64,000 nt of DNA from Ptiloglossa arizonensis (GCF_051014685.1 NC_135058.1:15688811-15752810); one strand, 5' to 3'. Shown: positions 23,305-35,394, counted from the first letter of the stretch. Numbers and translations are program-made. Notes: generated by a model from the letters alone, not told the origin.

Positions 23305-24329
23305 AAGCGATCGCATCGAATTCATTCAGCTCGCCGCGTTTCCGGCATTAATCGATCTCTCGGCTCGGCACCGAGTAGCAGAGCAATCGGTGAATCAGTG
23401 GGTAGCTCCGAAGGCGGAACACGCGGGCACGTAAGGAGGCATTTTCGCGATGAAAACAGGCTACTATCGGAACGGCGAGAGAAGATACCGCGCGAGAGAG
23501 AGGCGATCGCGCGAATTCCATCGCGGCCGCGTTCGTGCTCGCTGCTCGTTACTCTCTCCCCGTTAGCCGGTCCCTGTAACCGCGCCTAAATCCTGTAAAT
23601 ACGAGTGTTACAGCCGCGAACCGATATTACGGATCGCCGGCATCCCGAACCGCTACCGGTTCGTTCCGCATCGTCGGTTTCATCGGGAAACCTTGTTTTC
23701 CAAAATCGAGCGCATCGCACTTCTGCCACTCGGTTCTCTTCTTCCATATTTTTTTTTTTTCATCCCATTCAATCTCACCGTCTCCTCTGGAACGATCTCG
23801 CTTTTTCAACTCCCAGCTTTCGTTGCTCCCAGCTTCCGTTACTCCAGTTTCCCATCTTTTCGACTTCTTTCTTCACCTCGTTTCTCTCGTAACCGTCTAA
23901 TTTCAACCGTTCTAATTTCTGCTTCGAAGATTGACTCATTTGTACCAAGAAGTACTCGTATCGCTACACGTGGACTAGTTCGCAAACATCTAGCAGGGAT
24001 GCACGCACGGATGGCCCGAGGAAAATGAAATTATCGACCAAGGGTCAATTTCGTAAATGGCCTCCGGCAAACTTAGATTACCGGTGAAAACCAGTTTCGA
24101 ATCGCTATAGAAGAGCGAGAGGACAGAGATCGCGTAACCCTGCTCCTTTCGAGAAAGCCACTACCCAAAATGGGTGATCCACCCAAACCGTTGCGTTTAC
24201 GCTCCGTGTTCATTGTTCGTGCGAAATTAAGTTGTCGCGTAGCATGTAAATTATTGCATTCCGCGTCTACAACAATTGCGCTCGCCAGCCTCGTTTCTAC
24301 GACATTCACCTATAGCCGGTACCAAAGAC
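23305..24329. other. Non-coding stretch, no gene recognised
   Basis: Contains a T-rich pyrimidine tract at about 23745-23765 and GC-rich sequence at 23500-23650. No supported exon or repeat. Confidence 0.5.
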
Positions 24330-24790
24330 ATAACTCTTCGGGACATGCTCGAGTGTCGTGTTAATTCCATACCATTATGGCCCAAACCGGCGAAAGTGTT
24401 GCTCTCGGAGGAGAGTTTCGGTGCCTCTGGGTACAGAATCGGTTCCACCCTTTCTACCAAGGAACTTCGTCACCAGAGACTGTACCATCCTCGAACCGTG
24501 TCCCTAGGTATACTCGGTACAAAAGAAACGGCAAACTCTCGAAGATGTGCTCGAGTGTCGTGTTAATTCCATACTATTACGGACCGAACCAGCGCAAGTG
24601 TTGTTCTCGATGTACACTGCCTATAGGTATGTAATCTGTTCCATCCGTTTTACCCAGGAACTTCGTCACTCGATGTTACATCCTCTCTGAGCCTGACTCC
24701 AGGTCCCCAAGTGTAATCTATACAAAAGACACAGCTCTTCGAAGTATATCGGAGTGTCGTGCACATCATTCTTCACGAAACCAGCAGCGT
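24330..24790. repeat. Three-copy tandem array, unit about 199-202 bp
   Basis: GAGTGTCGTG recurs at 24351, 24553 and 24752. The first two are followed by TTAATTCCATAC. Each unit also has a GGTTCCACC/TGTTCCATCC block, GGAACTTCGTCAC and TACAAAAGA. The third copy is the most diverged and is truncated. Confidence 0.78.
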
Positions 24791-25170
24791 TGTTCTCAAT
24801 AGAGATTGACAATGTCGTTGGGTAATCGGTTCCGGTAATTCCTCCTCGGAAACATCATCGATCGAGATGATGACTTGCAGCTGGGTCCACCGTTCTCCCG
24901 AATATTTCCAGCTAGGCGTCTTCGATTCACGAGTTGTTTGTATCTGTAGGAAGCGTGCAGGCAACCCTTTTCCATTCCGACTTCTCTCGGAACTCCGTCC
25001 GAGTAGCGAGACGGAGTTTTTTCCACTCTCCTCCGTTCCCTCCGCGGCACTCTCCCTTTCCCACTCCTAAGGCAGCCCCTCCAGGGTGTCCTCCTCTCGG
25101 TCGACTCGGCGCTTCTTCCTCGTCACTCTCACCGGTGGTTTCCCTCTCCCGGTGGTGATCGGTGCCGAGG

Positions 25171-25230
25171 GGCTCTCCGCGCGGCTCCGCGTGGCTCCGC
25201 GTGGCTCCGCGCGGCGAGCGCGGCGAGCGT
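25171..25230. repeat. 10-bp GC-rich tandem repeat
   Basis: CGTGGCTCCG is repeated about three times at 25182-25211, followed by GCGGCGAGC repeats. It lies in a CpG-rich block. Confidence 0.8.
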
Positions 25231-25700
25231 GTGTACCGTGTACGCGCGTAGGTCGTCGCTCGGCGCTCTTCTCGAACGATGACGTGTTCAGCGTGTTTCG
25301 CGGAATGCCACGAGCAGCTCTCATTGTAACGGAGTTAGGGCCGCGGGCCACTCTCGTCAGAATGCGCCGCGTTCAGCACCGCTCGGTCGGTCGGTCGCTG
25401 GTTCGTTCGCTCGCTCGCTCGCTCGTTGGCGCGCATACGTCCGTTGGGCGAGCTCGAGCTCCGGCTCGATCGTGAGCGCGAACGCTAGCGTGAGCGTGAG
25501 CACCGAGTCTGCACACCCGCCGCGTGGGCGTATGGCTCGGGCAGGTGGATGCCTGCCCCACGGCGCTAACACCGTGATCGCACACGCACGATCGGCCGCA
25601 CACGAGCGCCGACGCGAATACCTCGTCCGAGTTTCTTTCCTCCCGCTCGCACGGAACACGTACAACTCGCTCTACTTTTGGAATTCGAGGCGAGAATTTC
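25231..25700. promoter_or_regulatory. CpG-rich promoter-like block
   Basis: Very CpG-dense sequence contains (TCGG)n/(TCGC)n at 25382-25428 and an inverted repeat GGGCAGG...CCTGCCC at 25539-25558. Blocks of this kind often lie at first exons and 5' UTRs of insect genes. No transcript start can be placed, and the long minus frame here (25373-26104) is Arg/Ser-rich and not called. Confidence 0.22.
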
Positions 25701-27960
25701 GGCTCCTTCGCGTCCCCTGCATCCGAACCAGTCATCGATACGAGAAACGGCCGTACCGATGTCTCGTCCGTTTCTTCGAAGCTGTCGAGGACATTTGCTG
25801 CGTCGAGCACTTGACTAGAAACAGGACACGATGCTTCGAATCGCATCGTCGAGTCGAGGTTGGAAAGAGAGTTTATCGATCCGAGATGATTTCGAGGAAC
25901 GAGTCGAGTTCGTTTGTTCCGAGCTGTCAAGGTCATTTGCGCTCTCTTAAATCGAAACTGTACGTCTATTATTACTCCTAGGAATATTATTATACCTTCG
26001 AGTGGATCGTCGGTAGCAAAAGACCGAGGTATATTTTCAACGAGACCAACGTTTCGATCCACTAGGCGATCCTCTCGAAGAATTATCGACAAAATATTTT
26101 CCAACCGGGTCTCGTTAGAAGTATATTTTATTCTTCCGTTACCGTGCGGAGGTATCGATCGGATTCCGCGAAAGCGAGTCGTTGGATGTACATCGGGATC
26201 CGTTCGGTCGGTTCGGAGGCTGGCGGATCGGAGAAGTTTCTACGAGCACCGTCGGGAAGATTGTTGGATCGATTTCAAGTTTGATTCAACTCTTCCTCGC
26301 CGACACCATTCTCCTGCAATACGATCTCCGAACGACCAGCGCATCTTTTCTACATTCTTGCGCGGCGATAAAGTTCGAAACGAGCCCGTTGTGGTTGAAT
26401 AGGTGCGATAGACGTTAGGATGAGTACGCTCGCGGAGGAGAGTGGAACGGCGAACGAAACAGGTACGAAACAATTGCGCACTGGTAGCAGGATCGATTGG
26501 ACTCGCCGAGGAAAGAATCGAAGCGGAATCGAAGTGGAAAACAAAGCGCGCGCTTAACGGTTCTATTTATGAATGAAACAATGCTGCACGGTGTACGCGA
26601 TGTAAGAGTAAATTATGCTGCATCTTATCTTCGGCTCCTATCGACGCGGAATAGTCGCTTAATCGTTTTCTTCTAACCAGCTGGCCGCGCTTGGAAGTAT
26701 TTAACGATCGTACAATGATACTCGATCTTAAGCTTCGGGGAGCAACAGTTGCACGCAACACGTTCTTTAATGTCCCGAACTCCATGAATTGGACGCGAAT
26801 AGGATTTATCGTTCGTTCCTAGGCGTTTATAAACACGAGCAGCTCGAGAGACACGGGTACTACTGTGCGAACTTCCACTTAAATATCTCTCAAACCGGCA
26901 GACTTTTCGCGAACCGTTGAAATATTTCCTTACGGAGAGTAGGAATCTGTATCGATTAGTGGATTCGAATATACGGCCTCTCGTTCAACCCTCTGACTGT
27001 TGCGCTCGAGTATGTTACAGCACGGATAACAACCTTCCTCCAGATGCTCGAATTAAAAGAAAAATTAACCAATTTTCAAATTCGTGAGATCTTTCGCTTC
27101 TTCGTTTCTACGCGTAGGATAAAAAAAAAAGTAAACGGTGAAATTAATCGACGTACAGACAACCACCGCCGATCGATTCCGCAGCGAAAGGGTCGAGACA
27201 AGCGTGGAACGATAGCACGCGCAACAGAAACGAAACGAAAGGAACAAAACGATCGAATCCTAGGCTGTTTTCGTTTGTGGAGCAAGGTACGGAAAGAGCT
27301 CGCAGAGAGAGCCGAGGATAAGGTAGCCAGAAGCAAAGATCGATGGGTAGATGGATCGAATGGCAGGATACGCGAGAAGGATTATATTATATTAATTAAA
27401 GCTATAAACCGAGGAGGCAACGAAAGAAAGATCGAAGCGATCGATCAAATCCATCGTCGACTACCCTCGCTTTTAGTCACGAGGGTACCTCGATAACCGT
27501 TGCCGATATTATTCACGAGCGATACGAGAGGTTAAAACTCTCGAATCGTTGTACCTTAACGTACGTTTCCCTGGAAAACTTCGGCGCTAGAATCCGAGCA
27601 ATTCGACCGTAGCAGCTGTTATCGTCGAGCCGTGTCCTTCTACTCGTTCCCTCGGTGTTGCTCGATCCGTCGAAGCATCTCGATCGGTCGCGCCATCCGA
27701 AAAGTATCCGAAATCATCCATCAAACCTCCCAAGAACGGTACCAACGGACACGCCGCCAATGAAGAACGGAACGATCGAGAAGACAAGCCAGCCCATTAC
27801 TCGGAGACAATTAACGATCGCTCGTCGTTGGATCGGCAGGGACACGGTGCGGGACGCGGAGCCGTAGGAGGTTTTCTTTGGCGGATACAATAAATGGATA
27901 GCAGTCGAACGCAAGGTTTCGTTTGTGTTCTTCGTGGTCAGGAGCTTGGGAGCATGTGCG
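25701..27960. other. Non-coding stretch, no gene recognised
   Basis: Mixed sequence without repeats. A 150-codon plus frame at 27044-27496 begins at an ATG but is Lys/Arg-rich and shows no domain. Confidence 0.4.
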
Positions 27961-27976
27961 GTGATTGCCGTAACCA

Positions 27977-28082
27977 TCGGGCACGCCTGCCCGACTGGCT
28001 GACTGCTCTCTCTCTCTCTCTCTCTCTTTCTCTCTTGCTCGTTCTCTCGCTCGTTTTCTCGCTCGTTGGCTAGCTCGCTCGG
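27977..28082. repeat. (CT)n microsatellite in a promoter-like context
   Basis: A hairpin TCGGGCA-CGCC-TGCCCGA at 27977-27994 precedes about twelve CT units (28005-28027) and a TCGCTCG/TCTCGCTCG-rich tail. GAGAG cores are read on the other strand. Confidence 0.88.
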
Positions 28083-28185
28083 CTCTCTCGGCCTTCTCCA
28101 TCGCCGAGCTGTGTCGCTCGCGCCTCGTTGCCTCCGCTATCTTTTGCACGGCAATGCACCGAATGCACTTTGCTGCACGCTGCTG

Positions 28186-28224
28186 CACCGCCGCGCCGCA
28201 CCGCGCCGCGCCGCGCCGCGCTCG
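28186..28224. repeat. (CCGCG)n pentanucleotide repeat
   Basis: CCGCGCCGCACCGCGCCGCG and further CCGCG units, followed by CTCGCTGCTG. Confidence 0.9.
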
Positions 28225-29011
28225 CTGCTGCCAATGTATCACCTATCTACCTGCGACCGTACGCAACAGCCCCCCTCGTCTCACCTTCTTTCCTCTCTTC
28301 CTCGTCGTCCTCCCTCTTCCTTCCAGCTAACCGCTCTCCGGCTTCTTCTTCCTCGGCATTTGCCTCTACGTTCTTCGGGTATACCCGGTTCGCTCCGATT
28401 CGCCGCGTTGGAACGTATCCCGCTCGAATACGTCGCTCGTTCCGATGGAATACGCAGTCGGTACACTCGCGCACTGTGGGCTTGCTCGAACATCGGGACC
28501 GAGCTGCGACAACCTGACGGAGAGGTGACGTTTCGAAGCGTCTTTGGATCGTATTCGGGGACGAGAAACAGCGAGAGCGAGTTTCTTTGCGACGAGAGAG
28601 AGAGTCGCGAACGTTGAATCCGGTTCCTTGCAATTTAGATACTTTTGTCTAACGGTGAACCCAACGCGAATTTAACTTCGACAGTGAGGCTACCTTTCGA
28701 AGACGTAGGAGGTAAAAATGTTTCTCGTGGTACACGGTGAGCGAATTAGTAATTTTGAAGATCAGCCTTCGGTGTCGCGTAACTCTCCAGTCGCGTCGCT
28801 TCGAGGTCGAAATTCTCTCGATTCGTGGATCGAACGTTTACACGTGTCCGTCTAACGTCATCTGGTCCGCGTACCAACGGGAGATCTCGGAGTAACCGAT
28901 GCCGTTCCAAAAAGATCAATATTTGCGGATCAACTCCACGGAGAATCGGTTTCTTCCGTCTCGATCTCCGGTCTTCCTCTTTCCTTCTCTCTCGTCTTAT
29001 TTCCCGCCTCC

Positions 29012-29047
29012 GCCGTTCTGGCCGTTCTGGCCGTTCTGGCCGTTCTC
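29012..29047. repeat. 9-bp tandem repeat, four copies
   Basis: GCCGTTCTG begins at 29012, 29021 and 29030, with a final GCCGTTCTC at 29039. Confidence 0.92.
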
Positions 29048-29139
29048 TGTTTACTTTCCCCCCTCCTGAGGTCTCGGTTCGTTCGGTTTTCTACCTCCGT
29101 CCCGTTTCCCTCCACGCGGCCTTATTTCCGCCTCGTCGT

Positions 29140-29290
29140 TTCGCGTTGGCACGCAATCATCCCGCGCGTTATTTAATTCAGATTAACGCGAGTCGATGCG
29201 CGGGCAATTTGAATCTCATTGTAACCCGCGCGCTATTGTTTATGCGCTCCCGGGATCCCAGCCCTCGAGGTAGATTAATCGCGCGCGTTC
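29140..29290. promoter_or_regulatory. GC-rich island with SOX/homeodomain-like cores
   Basis: Contains TTATTTAATTCAGATTAAC, CAATTTGAATCTCATTG and CTATTGTTTATGC (SOX ATTGTT and a Caudal/Abd-B type TTTATG) between CGCG-rich fillers. Function inferred. Confidence 0.28.
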
Positions 29291-29914
29291 TCGTTCCCGC
29301 TTCTACAGCTCTCTTTGCTCTTCACCGTCTTCTTCTTTTCCCCCCGTTCGCTATACTTCGGTTTACTTTGGTCGAGTTACCGCTTCTCCTCCTCGATTTT
29401 CCTCTCCTTTGTTGCGCGAATCCGATCCTCGTTTTTCCATTTTCCCTCGACCGTGACGCAATTTTATATTAACGTCTCGAGTATCGATTCACTTTGTTTT
29501 TCGATTTCGCGATCAAAAATCACCTCGAACGTCCTATTCGTTGTTCTTCTCGAGTTCGAACAGTTCCGAGTGAAAACTTTCCAGTGCTTCGCATATCGAT
29601 AAAATCGACCGTCCAAATTTCGAACATCATTCGAGGCACTACTGTATCACTTCGATCGTGGTTTCAAATTCTCCGCTTCTTTCGTTCGTATCTTCACCTT
29701 CTCGGAGCCTCTTCTTTCGAAGCTATACCATTTCCTTTCTATTCTTCCGATTCACTGTACTCTTCTCTCTTGCTCTCTCTCGTATCTCTCAGCGTTCTTG
29801 GCGCACACTCTCCGGCGGTCGGCATCTTCCGTGGTCCCTCTTTCTCTTTCTCTCGCGGCGTTCGTCCGTGTAAGGCCCTCTCTCGCCCCTGAACGCCGCG
29901 CCTGACCGCCTTCC

Positions 29915-30135
29915 TCCGCCTCGCTTATCTATAAGCACGGCGGAGTGACTCACTCGGTGAGTGGTACGAGCACTTGTCGCGAGTAGCCGGCCGGTCGGCC
30001 GGCCGGCCGGCGACGCGGATGCCGATTCCCTGGGCCCGATTCAGCTCGGGCTGCACGTAATGCAGCCACACCGGACTGGAAAGGTTCTCTCGGGCATGTC
30101 GCCCGTGCGCACGGCCGTTGCGTAAGATGATTTTA
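29915..30135. promoter_or_regulatory. Promoter-like segment with TATA-type element
   Basis: CTTATCTATAAGCA near 29924 resembles a TATA box. About 30 bases on lies GTGACTCACTCGGTGAGTGG, and then (GGCC)n at 29986-30012. A CGGGC-ATGTC-GCCCG hairpin lies at 30091-30105. No coding exon is linked, so this is a guess at a core promoter on the plus strand. Confidence 0.2.
29986..30012. repeat. (GGCC)n palindromic repeat
   Basis: GCCGGCCGGTCGGCCGGCCG and onward, a self-complementary tetranucleotide array that can extrude as a hairpin. Confidence 0.92.
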
Positions 30136-31003
30136 TGTCCGAGTGCCGGGCCTCGTTCCGTACGCGGCCCCGCGCAGGTGGACGGGGGACACGATCGGGG
30201 CCTGTGTGCCGGCGCGAGCCTTTCGGCGTGAGAATTCTCTGGCCCGAGCCGCGATTTTCGTCGCGTAGCTTACCACAGATCGATCGACCGACTCGCCTGT
30301 GATTTTAACGACACACTTTGCATCGACGATACCAACAACGTGGAGACAATTTTGAGGTCAAGAGTTCACCGATTTCTCGACAATTCGTTTCAACGCGAAC
30401 CCGAGACCGAACTGCCGGCTGTGAATTATCGATTTTTAATACGCGCGAATGTAACAATGTTCCGAGTCCAGGAGTTCTTGGATCGTTGCGCTTCTAACGA
30501 TGCATTTTGGTTCTACACGAATGGTAATAAGACGAAAGTATCGAGGTTAAGGAAATCTTTATCCGCTAAATCGGATTCGGTTGTACAGAAATTGTTAAAT
30601 TTGTTCAAGGGGGCGCAATCGGTACCTCGGAGAGAAAAAAAAAGGAAGAAAGTTCGTGGAAGGTGGGTCAGGGAGAGGAAAGGTGCACTTAAAACGGAAT
30701 ATCAACGCCAGTCGTGGTTCCGGCGAGATAATCGGTCCGATCCCTTTCGTATTTACGTTATCCGCGGTCGATAGATCGCTCCCCCTATTGTGAAACGGGT
30801 AAATGCACTCGGATAGTTTACGAGCGACATTTTTCGCCGTTTCTCGTGATAACCGGGCGGCTCGAGCCAACAGGAGATTATATTCCTCGCCGCTGATATT
30901 TCCGCGGCGCGTATCCCGCGTGGGAGTGCGAGATCGGATCTCGTTCAATTTCGTCGAGAGTTAATAGCCACGACTTCGCTTCACGTAACGGCACGGTGTC
31001 CGG
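30136..31003. other. Non-coding stretch, no gene recognised
   Basis: Contains chance frames only; the longest (30340-30774) is Arg/Lys-rich. Confidence 0.45.
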
Positions 31004-31074
31004 GTTTTTTTTTTCTCTTCTCTTTCTCTGTCTCTCTCTTTTTTCCCTCGTTCTTTTTTTTTCTTTTTTCCATT
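31004..31074. repeat. Polypyrimidine tract
   Basis: About 70 bases of T and C with only a few interruptions. It is followed by CATTCCGGCGCGGCGC with no early AG that starts a supported exon. Confidence 0.88.
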
Positions 31075-31634
31075 CCGGCGCGGCGCGCCGCGCACAATGG
31101 CGCATTCAAAGCGCGCGGACTCTCGATTACTCGATTACGGGCCCCGATACGCGCGCCCGATTGAAATTTCCCCCGGCTTCGGGAACCGAGAGAGCCCGAG
31201 CCGCCTTTAAACGATCGACGCCACCCGAGCGATTTTTTTTCCGCGGGGGATCGCGCGCAACGCTTCGAACGACACGCCCATTTACGCCCGACCTACGATC
31301 GTGAAAATTCGTTTCGACTCGAAACAGCAGCGGCCGATCGGCACCGATCCCGAACACCGAGAACGATTAAAACGAACGCGCGGACGTGGGCGTAAACGTG
31401 AGAACTTTATTTAGAAACGAACCGAACCGACCCGATTCCACCGAGTTTCGTAAGTTCGAGCAGCGAACTTTTGACACAATACGCGCGCACGCGCCCCTCT
31501 CTACGCGTAATATTCCTAACCCACTCGTTCGTCGATCGTTTCTTGCCGAACGATACGTGGAAGGGCTCTCGCTAGTGGATCAAACGAGACGAGGCAGCCG
31601 CTGTGTTCGACGTACGTACAGCGTTGCACAGAGA

Positions 31635-31948
31635 GAGAAACCTATATCGCTGGAGGAGAGAAATTTGTCAATTCTTCCTCTCAAAAGTAGAACAAATTTG
31701 TGGACGAGAAACCTAGATCGCTGGAGGAGAGGAATTTGTCAAGTCTTCTTCCCAAAAGTAGAACAAATTTGTGGACGAGAAACCTAGATCGCTGGAGGAG
31801 AGGAATTGGTCAAGTCTTCTTCCCAAAAGTAGAACAAATTTGTGGACGAGAAACGTATATCGCTGGAGGAGAGGAATTGGTCAAGTCTTCTTCCCAAAAG
31901 TAGAACAAATTTGTGAACGAGAAACCTATATCGCTGGAGGAGAGAAAT
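31635..31948. repeat. 71-bp tandem array, about 4.4 copies
   Basis: GAGAAACCTA(T/G)ATCGCTGGAG begins at 31635, 31706, 31777, 31848 and 31919, exactly 71 bases apart. Each unit then carries AATT(T/G)GTCAAGTCTTC and CAAAAGTAGAACAAATTTGT. Copies differ by only a few bases. Since 71 is not a multiple of 3, the repeat does not encode a repeated peptide. Confidence 0.97.
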
Positions 31949-32063
31949 AAACAAGTTTACGTTCTTCGATCATTGTTTATACAATTCTGTACAAACGTTT
32001 TCAAGCCGAGAAATAATCGATATTTGGAAATTATTTCCAAGTATACGCAACGTCCATTGTATC

Positions 32064-32294
32064 ATGTACAGTAAACGTTCGTACACAGAAGATATAAGCG
32101 TCCGTTCACGAGTTTTCTTTCCCTCTTTGGAGGACTTAACGATTAATCAACCGAGCATTATAGCCACGTCCAACGACCCATTCCAACCTGACCTCGAGGT
32201 GACCTTGAACCTTGACCACCCGACCTTCGTTTCCGAATCCACGATCATTTTCCAAACAGAGAATCCTGTAAAACAGGAAGAAGTCGAAGCATAG
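32064..32294 (+). CDS. Candidate small ORF or last exon, 76 codons
   Basis: An ATG at 32064 (A at -3) opens 76 codons. The composition is unlike the Arg/Ser frames around it: acidic, Asn/Pro/Thr-bearing, reading SLEDLTINQPSIIATSND in the middle and ending ENPVKQEEVEA. The frame stays open upstream of the ATG to 31917, about 125 codons in all, reaching into the last unit of the 71-bp array. It could therefore be a terminal exon. No domain, signal peptide or membrane segment is seen. The same bases contain a cluster of nuclear-receptor half-sites (32189-32217), so selection on DNA motifs is an alternative. Confidence 0.2.
   Translation: MYSKRSYTEDISVRSRVFFPSLEDLTINQPSIIATSNDPFQPDLEVTLNLDHPTFVSESTIIFQTENPVKQEEVEA
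32189..32217. promoter_or_regulatory. Nuclear-receptor half-site cluster
   Basis: TGACCT at 32189, AGGTGA at 32197, TGACCTTGA at 32200-32208 and CCTTGACC at 32210. TCAAGGTCA (the reverse of TGACCTTGA) is the extended half-site of FTZ-F1/HR39/ERR-type receptors. Four related elements within 29 bases is unusual. Binding is inferred. Confidence 0.35.
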
Positions 32295-35200
32295 GCTCGA
32301 AGCTCACCTAATGCCGTTTAATTGCAACGAGCATCAATCATCGTACCGTTAATCCAATCTCGAACAACGCCACCGTGCACACACCGTGCGCATAATGTGT
32401 TGGTAATTACATATTTACCTGTGTGTATCGTTCGCTCGAAACAATCGAATCGACACGTAAAATCGGAAGGAACAGGGTACTCGTCGATTTTCAACAGGTT
32501 TTCAACGCGCGATATCTCCCGTTTATTTATCGTTCAAGTTTCTCACATAGTTGGGTTCATTGCTGCGTATTGCGTGATATTTTACGGCTCTGACGTCCCT
32601 GGCCGAGTACTTTCCTCGCGATCTTTCTCCCGTTCAAATTCTATGTCGTCTAAACTCTATATCCTGCGACACAATTCTACAAATCTAATTTCGACTTTGA
32701 CACTCTCTCTTCCAAATCTTCCAAAATCGTTCTACGCCAAATCGATCACTTTTTGCAGTCGAGGTAAAAAAATATAGAATATAATCGTCATTGGTCATCG
32801 ATATGAATTCTTCCATAAATACATTCTTTGTAAAAATCGACGAATATTTCTAATTTGTGGGGGGCTCTCGAAACCGAGAATCGAATTTAAAATTTTCAAC
32901 GCGTCGAGTCGTGTGCTCGTAAATTTCATCGAAGAATTTGCTCTCGAAACGATCCGTTTTCGGGTCGCGAAGATTCCGAGTACACGTTTGTCACGGTTGC
33001 ATCGGAAATAGGTAGAAGAATGGGTAAAGAAAAGCGGGAGAGGACCAACGACCAACGTGGTCTGCGTGTTCCGCGGCCATCACCGGGGACGTTCGACACG
33101 CTTCATCGAGATGCAAATCGTCCGAGCGTCGGTATTAGGTATCGCGTAATTCGTGTTTATCGATCGGGACGAGGTTAAAACGATCCATGGAGACGGAATC
33201 GAAACGTGGAAGGAACGTCGTCGGTTCGTCGACGTCTCCGCGCCCGGCACACGTGGCCGATACCGAGCACCGTGTCGATCACGTTCGGTGGAATCATTAT
33301 CATTGATCATCCTCTCCGCCTTCTCGTCGAGCGTCCCGGGCTATCGGCTAATTGCCATCGTGGCCAGCGATCTCTCTCGCGGGCGTAAAATCGTGAACGC
33401 TCGGTCGCGTACGATCGTTCCGGCTTGCATCGTGAGAGAGCACCGAGTGGGATTTTCTTTATTTCGTCGAACGGAACGAGCCTCGATCGCCGAGGGAGAT
33501 TCCGAGATGTCGGAATCGCTCGTTGCGAAGAAATCCGGAGAATAAGAATACGTATCGGCTCGATTCCACCAGCTGCCGCGTACTTGACGATTATTTCGTC
33601 CTGTCGACTCGGTAACGGGATCGTCGAGGTTTCGCTGCATCGATCGACCACGATATCTACGTACAGGATTTCATAAATCGAACGTTCTTGATTCTTCTCT
33701 CCGCGGGTAAGGACAGAAACGAATTTGAAAGAAATTCCTTTTTCTCTCGAACGTGTACAGGTACGTTTGCGTATGCTTGCAAACGGTGCGGAAGATTCTA
33801 AGAGGCTTTGCATTTTAATTTCACGTTTCCATCCCAAGATTCGATTTCATTTTGGCACAGTTTTCCTTCGAAGGACGATCATCCGGTGAAAAAATATCGC
33901 GAATCGACTTTGAATAGCTCGTTGCGTAGGGGAGGATTCCGTTTTCAAATACATCGCGAAACGAATTACGAAGAAAATTTATTAAACCTCGTGGAGTTGT
34001 TCGAAGTCGGAGAATTTTTTGGGGGTAACTCGTGTGCGATTGGCCCTTCAATTTTTACAGGAGGACATTCTGCTGCAGGACGATCGTCAGACTAACCCTG
34101 GCCGTGTTACATCTGGATTTTTCCGACCCAGAGAGACCTTTCGTCTCATTATGTTGGTACAACTGACTCTTGTACCTTGGTATGTCGGTACAATTGAAGT
34201 TTACGACTTTTGTACGTTAGTACCACTTTCTTTAGGAACGAAGATAATTAGGATAAAGTAACAGAGTTTTCGTTCGAAGATCAAACGTAGGTCCACTTGG
34301 ACCCTGGCGTGGTCTCCTCCGTGGTCGCTCAAGGCGCTGGTACGGAGGGGATTAATTAAAGAAGGGTCAATTCTAAGAAGCTCGCACGTAGCCGTCGGAG
34401 TCGACTCACCGGGGTAGCGTTTTATCGGGGTATTGTTTCGCGAGTCGAGAGGTATAGCGGTACATCGAAAATACCGTTCAACATCGAGTGGCACCTCGCG
34501 AGCGTCTCGAGCGTGGAACAATACAGGGGTTTTTCCCATCGCGAACTAGCTGGTCATTCGGTCGGTTCCTCCACGAGGGACGGAACGGGAGCCCCGACTG
34601 TAATTCTCGACGCACTTTCAGCGTCTCGATAAATTTTCAATTTTTTCTTCTTCGACCGCGAAACGACTCGTTCTTAATAGCGCGTGGAAATCCCGAGAAG
34701 TCGTTTCGCTCGACGCTCGCCGCTCGACGTCGCGACAACGGCATTAATTTTTACTCCTTGCTCCAGCTACGTACGTGCTTCGAAGAAACATTTGCATTTA
34801 CGAGGTACGTAAAAGTAGTCGCACGGAATGCTAATTAGAATAAGTCACGCTCGTGGCACGAGTACTATGTGACGTACATTGAGTTCTTACGGAACATTAC
34901 CGCAACGATTCCCGGTCGAAGAGTCTTTAGAATTCTGGCTGCCCGCTTGTAAATTTGTACAAGATCTCTCTGTTTGACTTACTCGTCAATTTACTGCGAT
35001 CGCGGTATCTCGAAATTTATAGCTTTCGTTCGCACCTTTCAATCGATTCGACTCTCCTTCTGGATCGAAGATCGTTCCTTTGCTCGCTTTAACGCGTCGC
35101 GAACGAGGACGTACGTTCGACGCTCGTGCGCGTAAAGTTGTCGTACTTTGACTATACAAAATTTTACGACGGAATTCACAGCTTGCACTGCAGTAAGTTA

Positions 35201-35394
35201 TCACGTCGACTACTAAGTAGACGATTTTGGATCGCTACGCCACTGGCCTCGCAGTGATTTAGTCGATGTTCGTGCGTCGTCGCTGGTACAGTCCCCTTGA
35301 CGAGAAGAAGGCTAACAAGTGTTTACATCTCCAAGTTACACTCCGCTAACTTCATTATGCGCACGGTGGACTGTAAATTACAGCTCCTTTTAAA
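32295..35394. other. Non-coding stretch, no gene recognised
   Basis: Mixed composition. A local GTTGGTACAACT/GTCGGTACAATT duplication lies near 34154-34190. No RNA gene or supported exon is seen. Confidence 0.45.

Noticed and set aside
25373..26104. 243-codon minus-strand open frame
   Set aside because: Rich in Arg, Ser and Ala from CpG codons, includes a (TCGC)n repeat, overlaps plus frames, and shows no domain or splice support.
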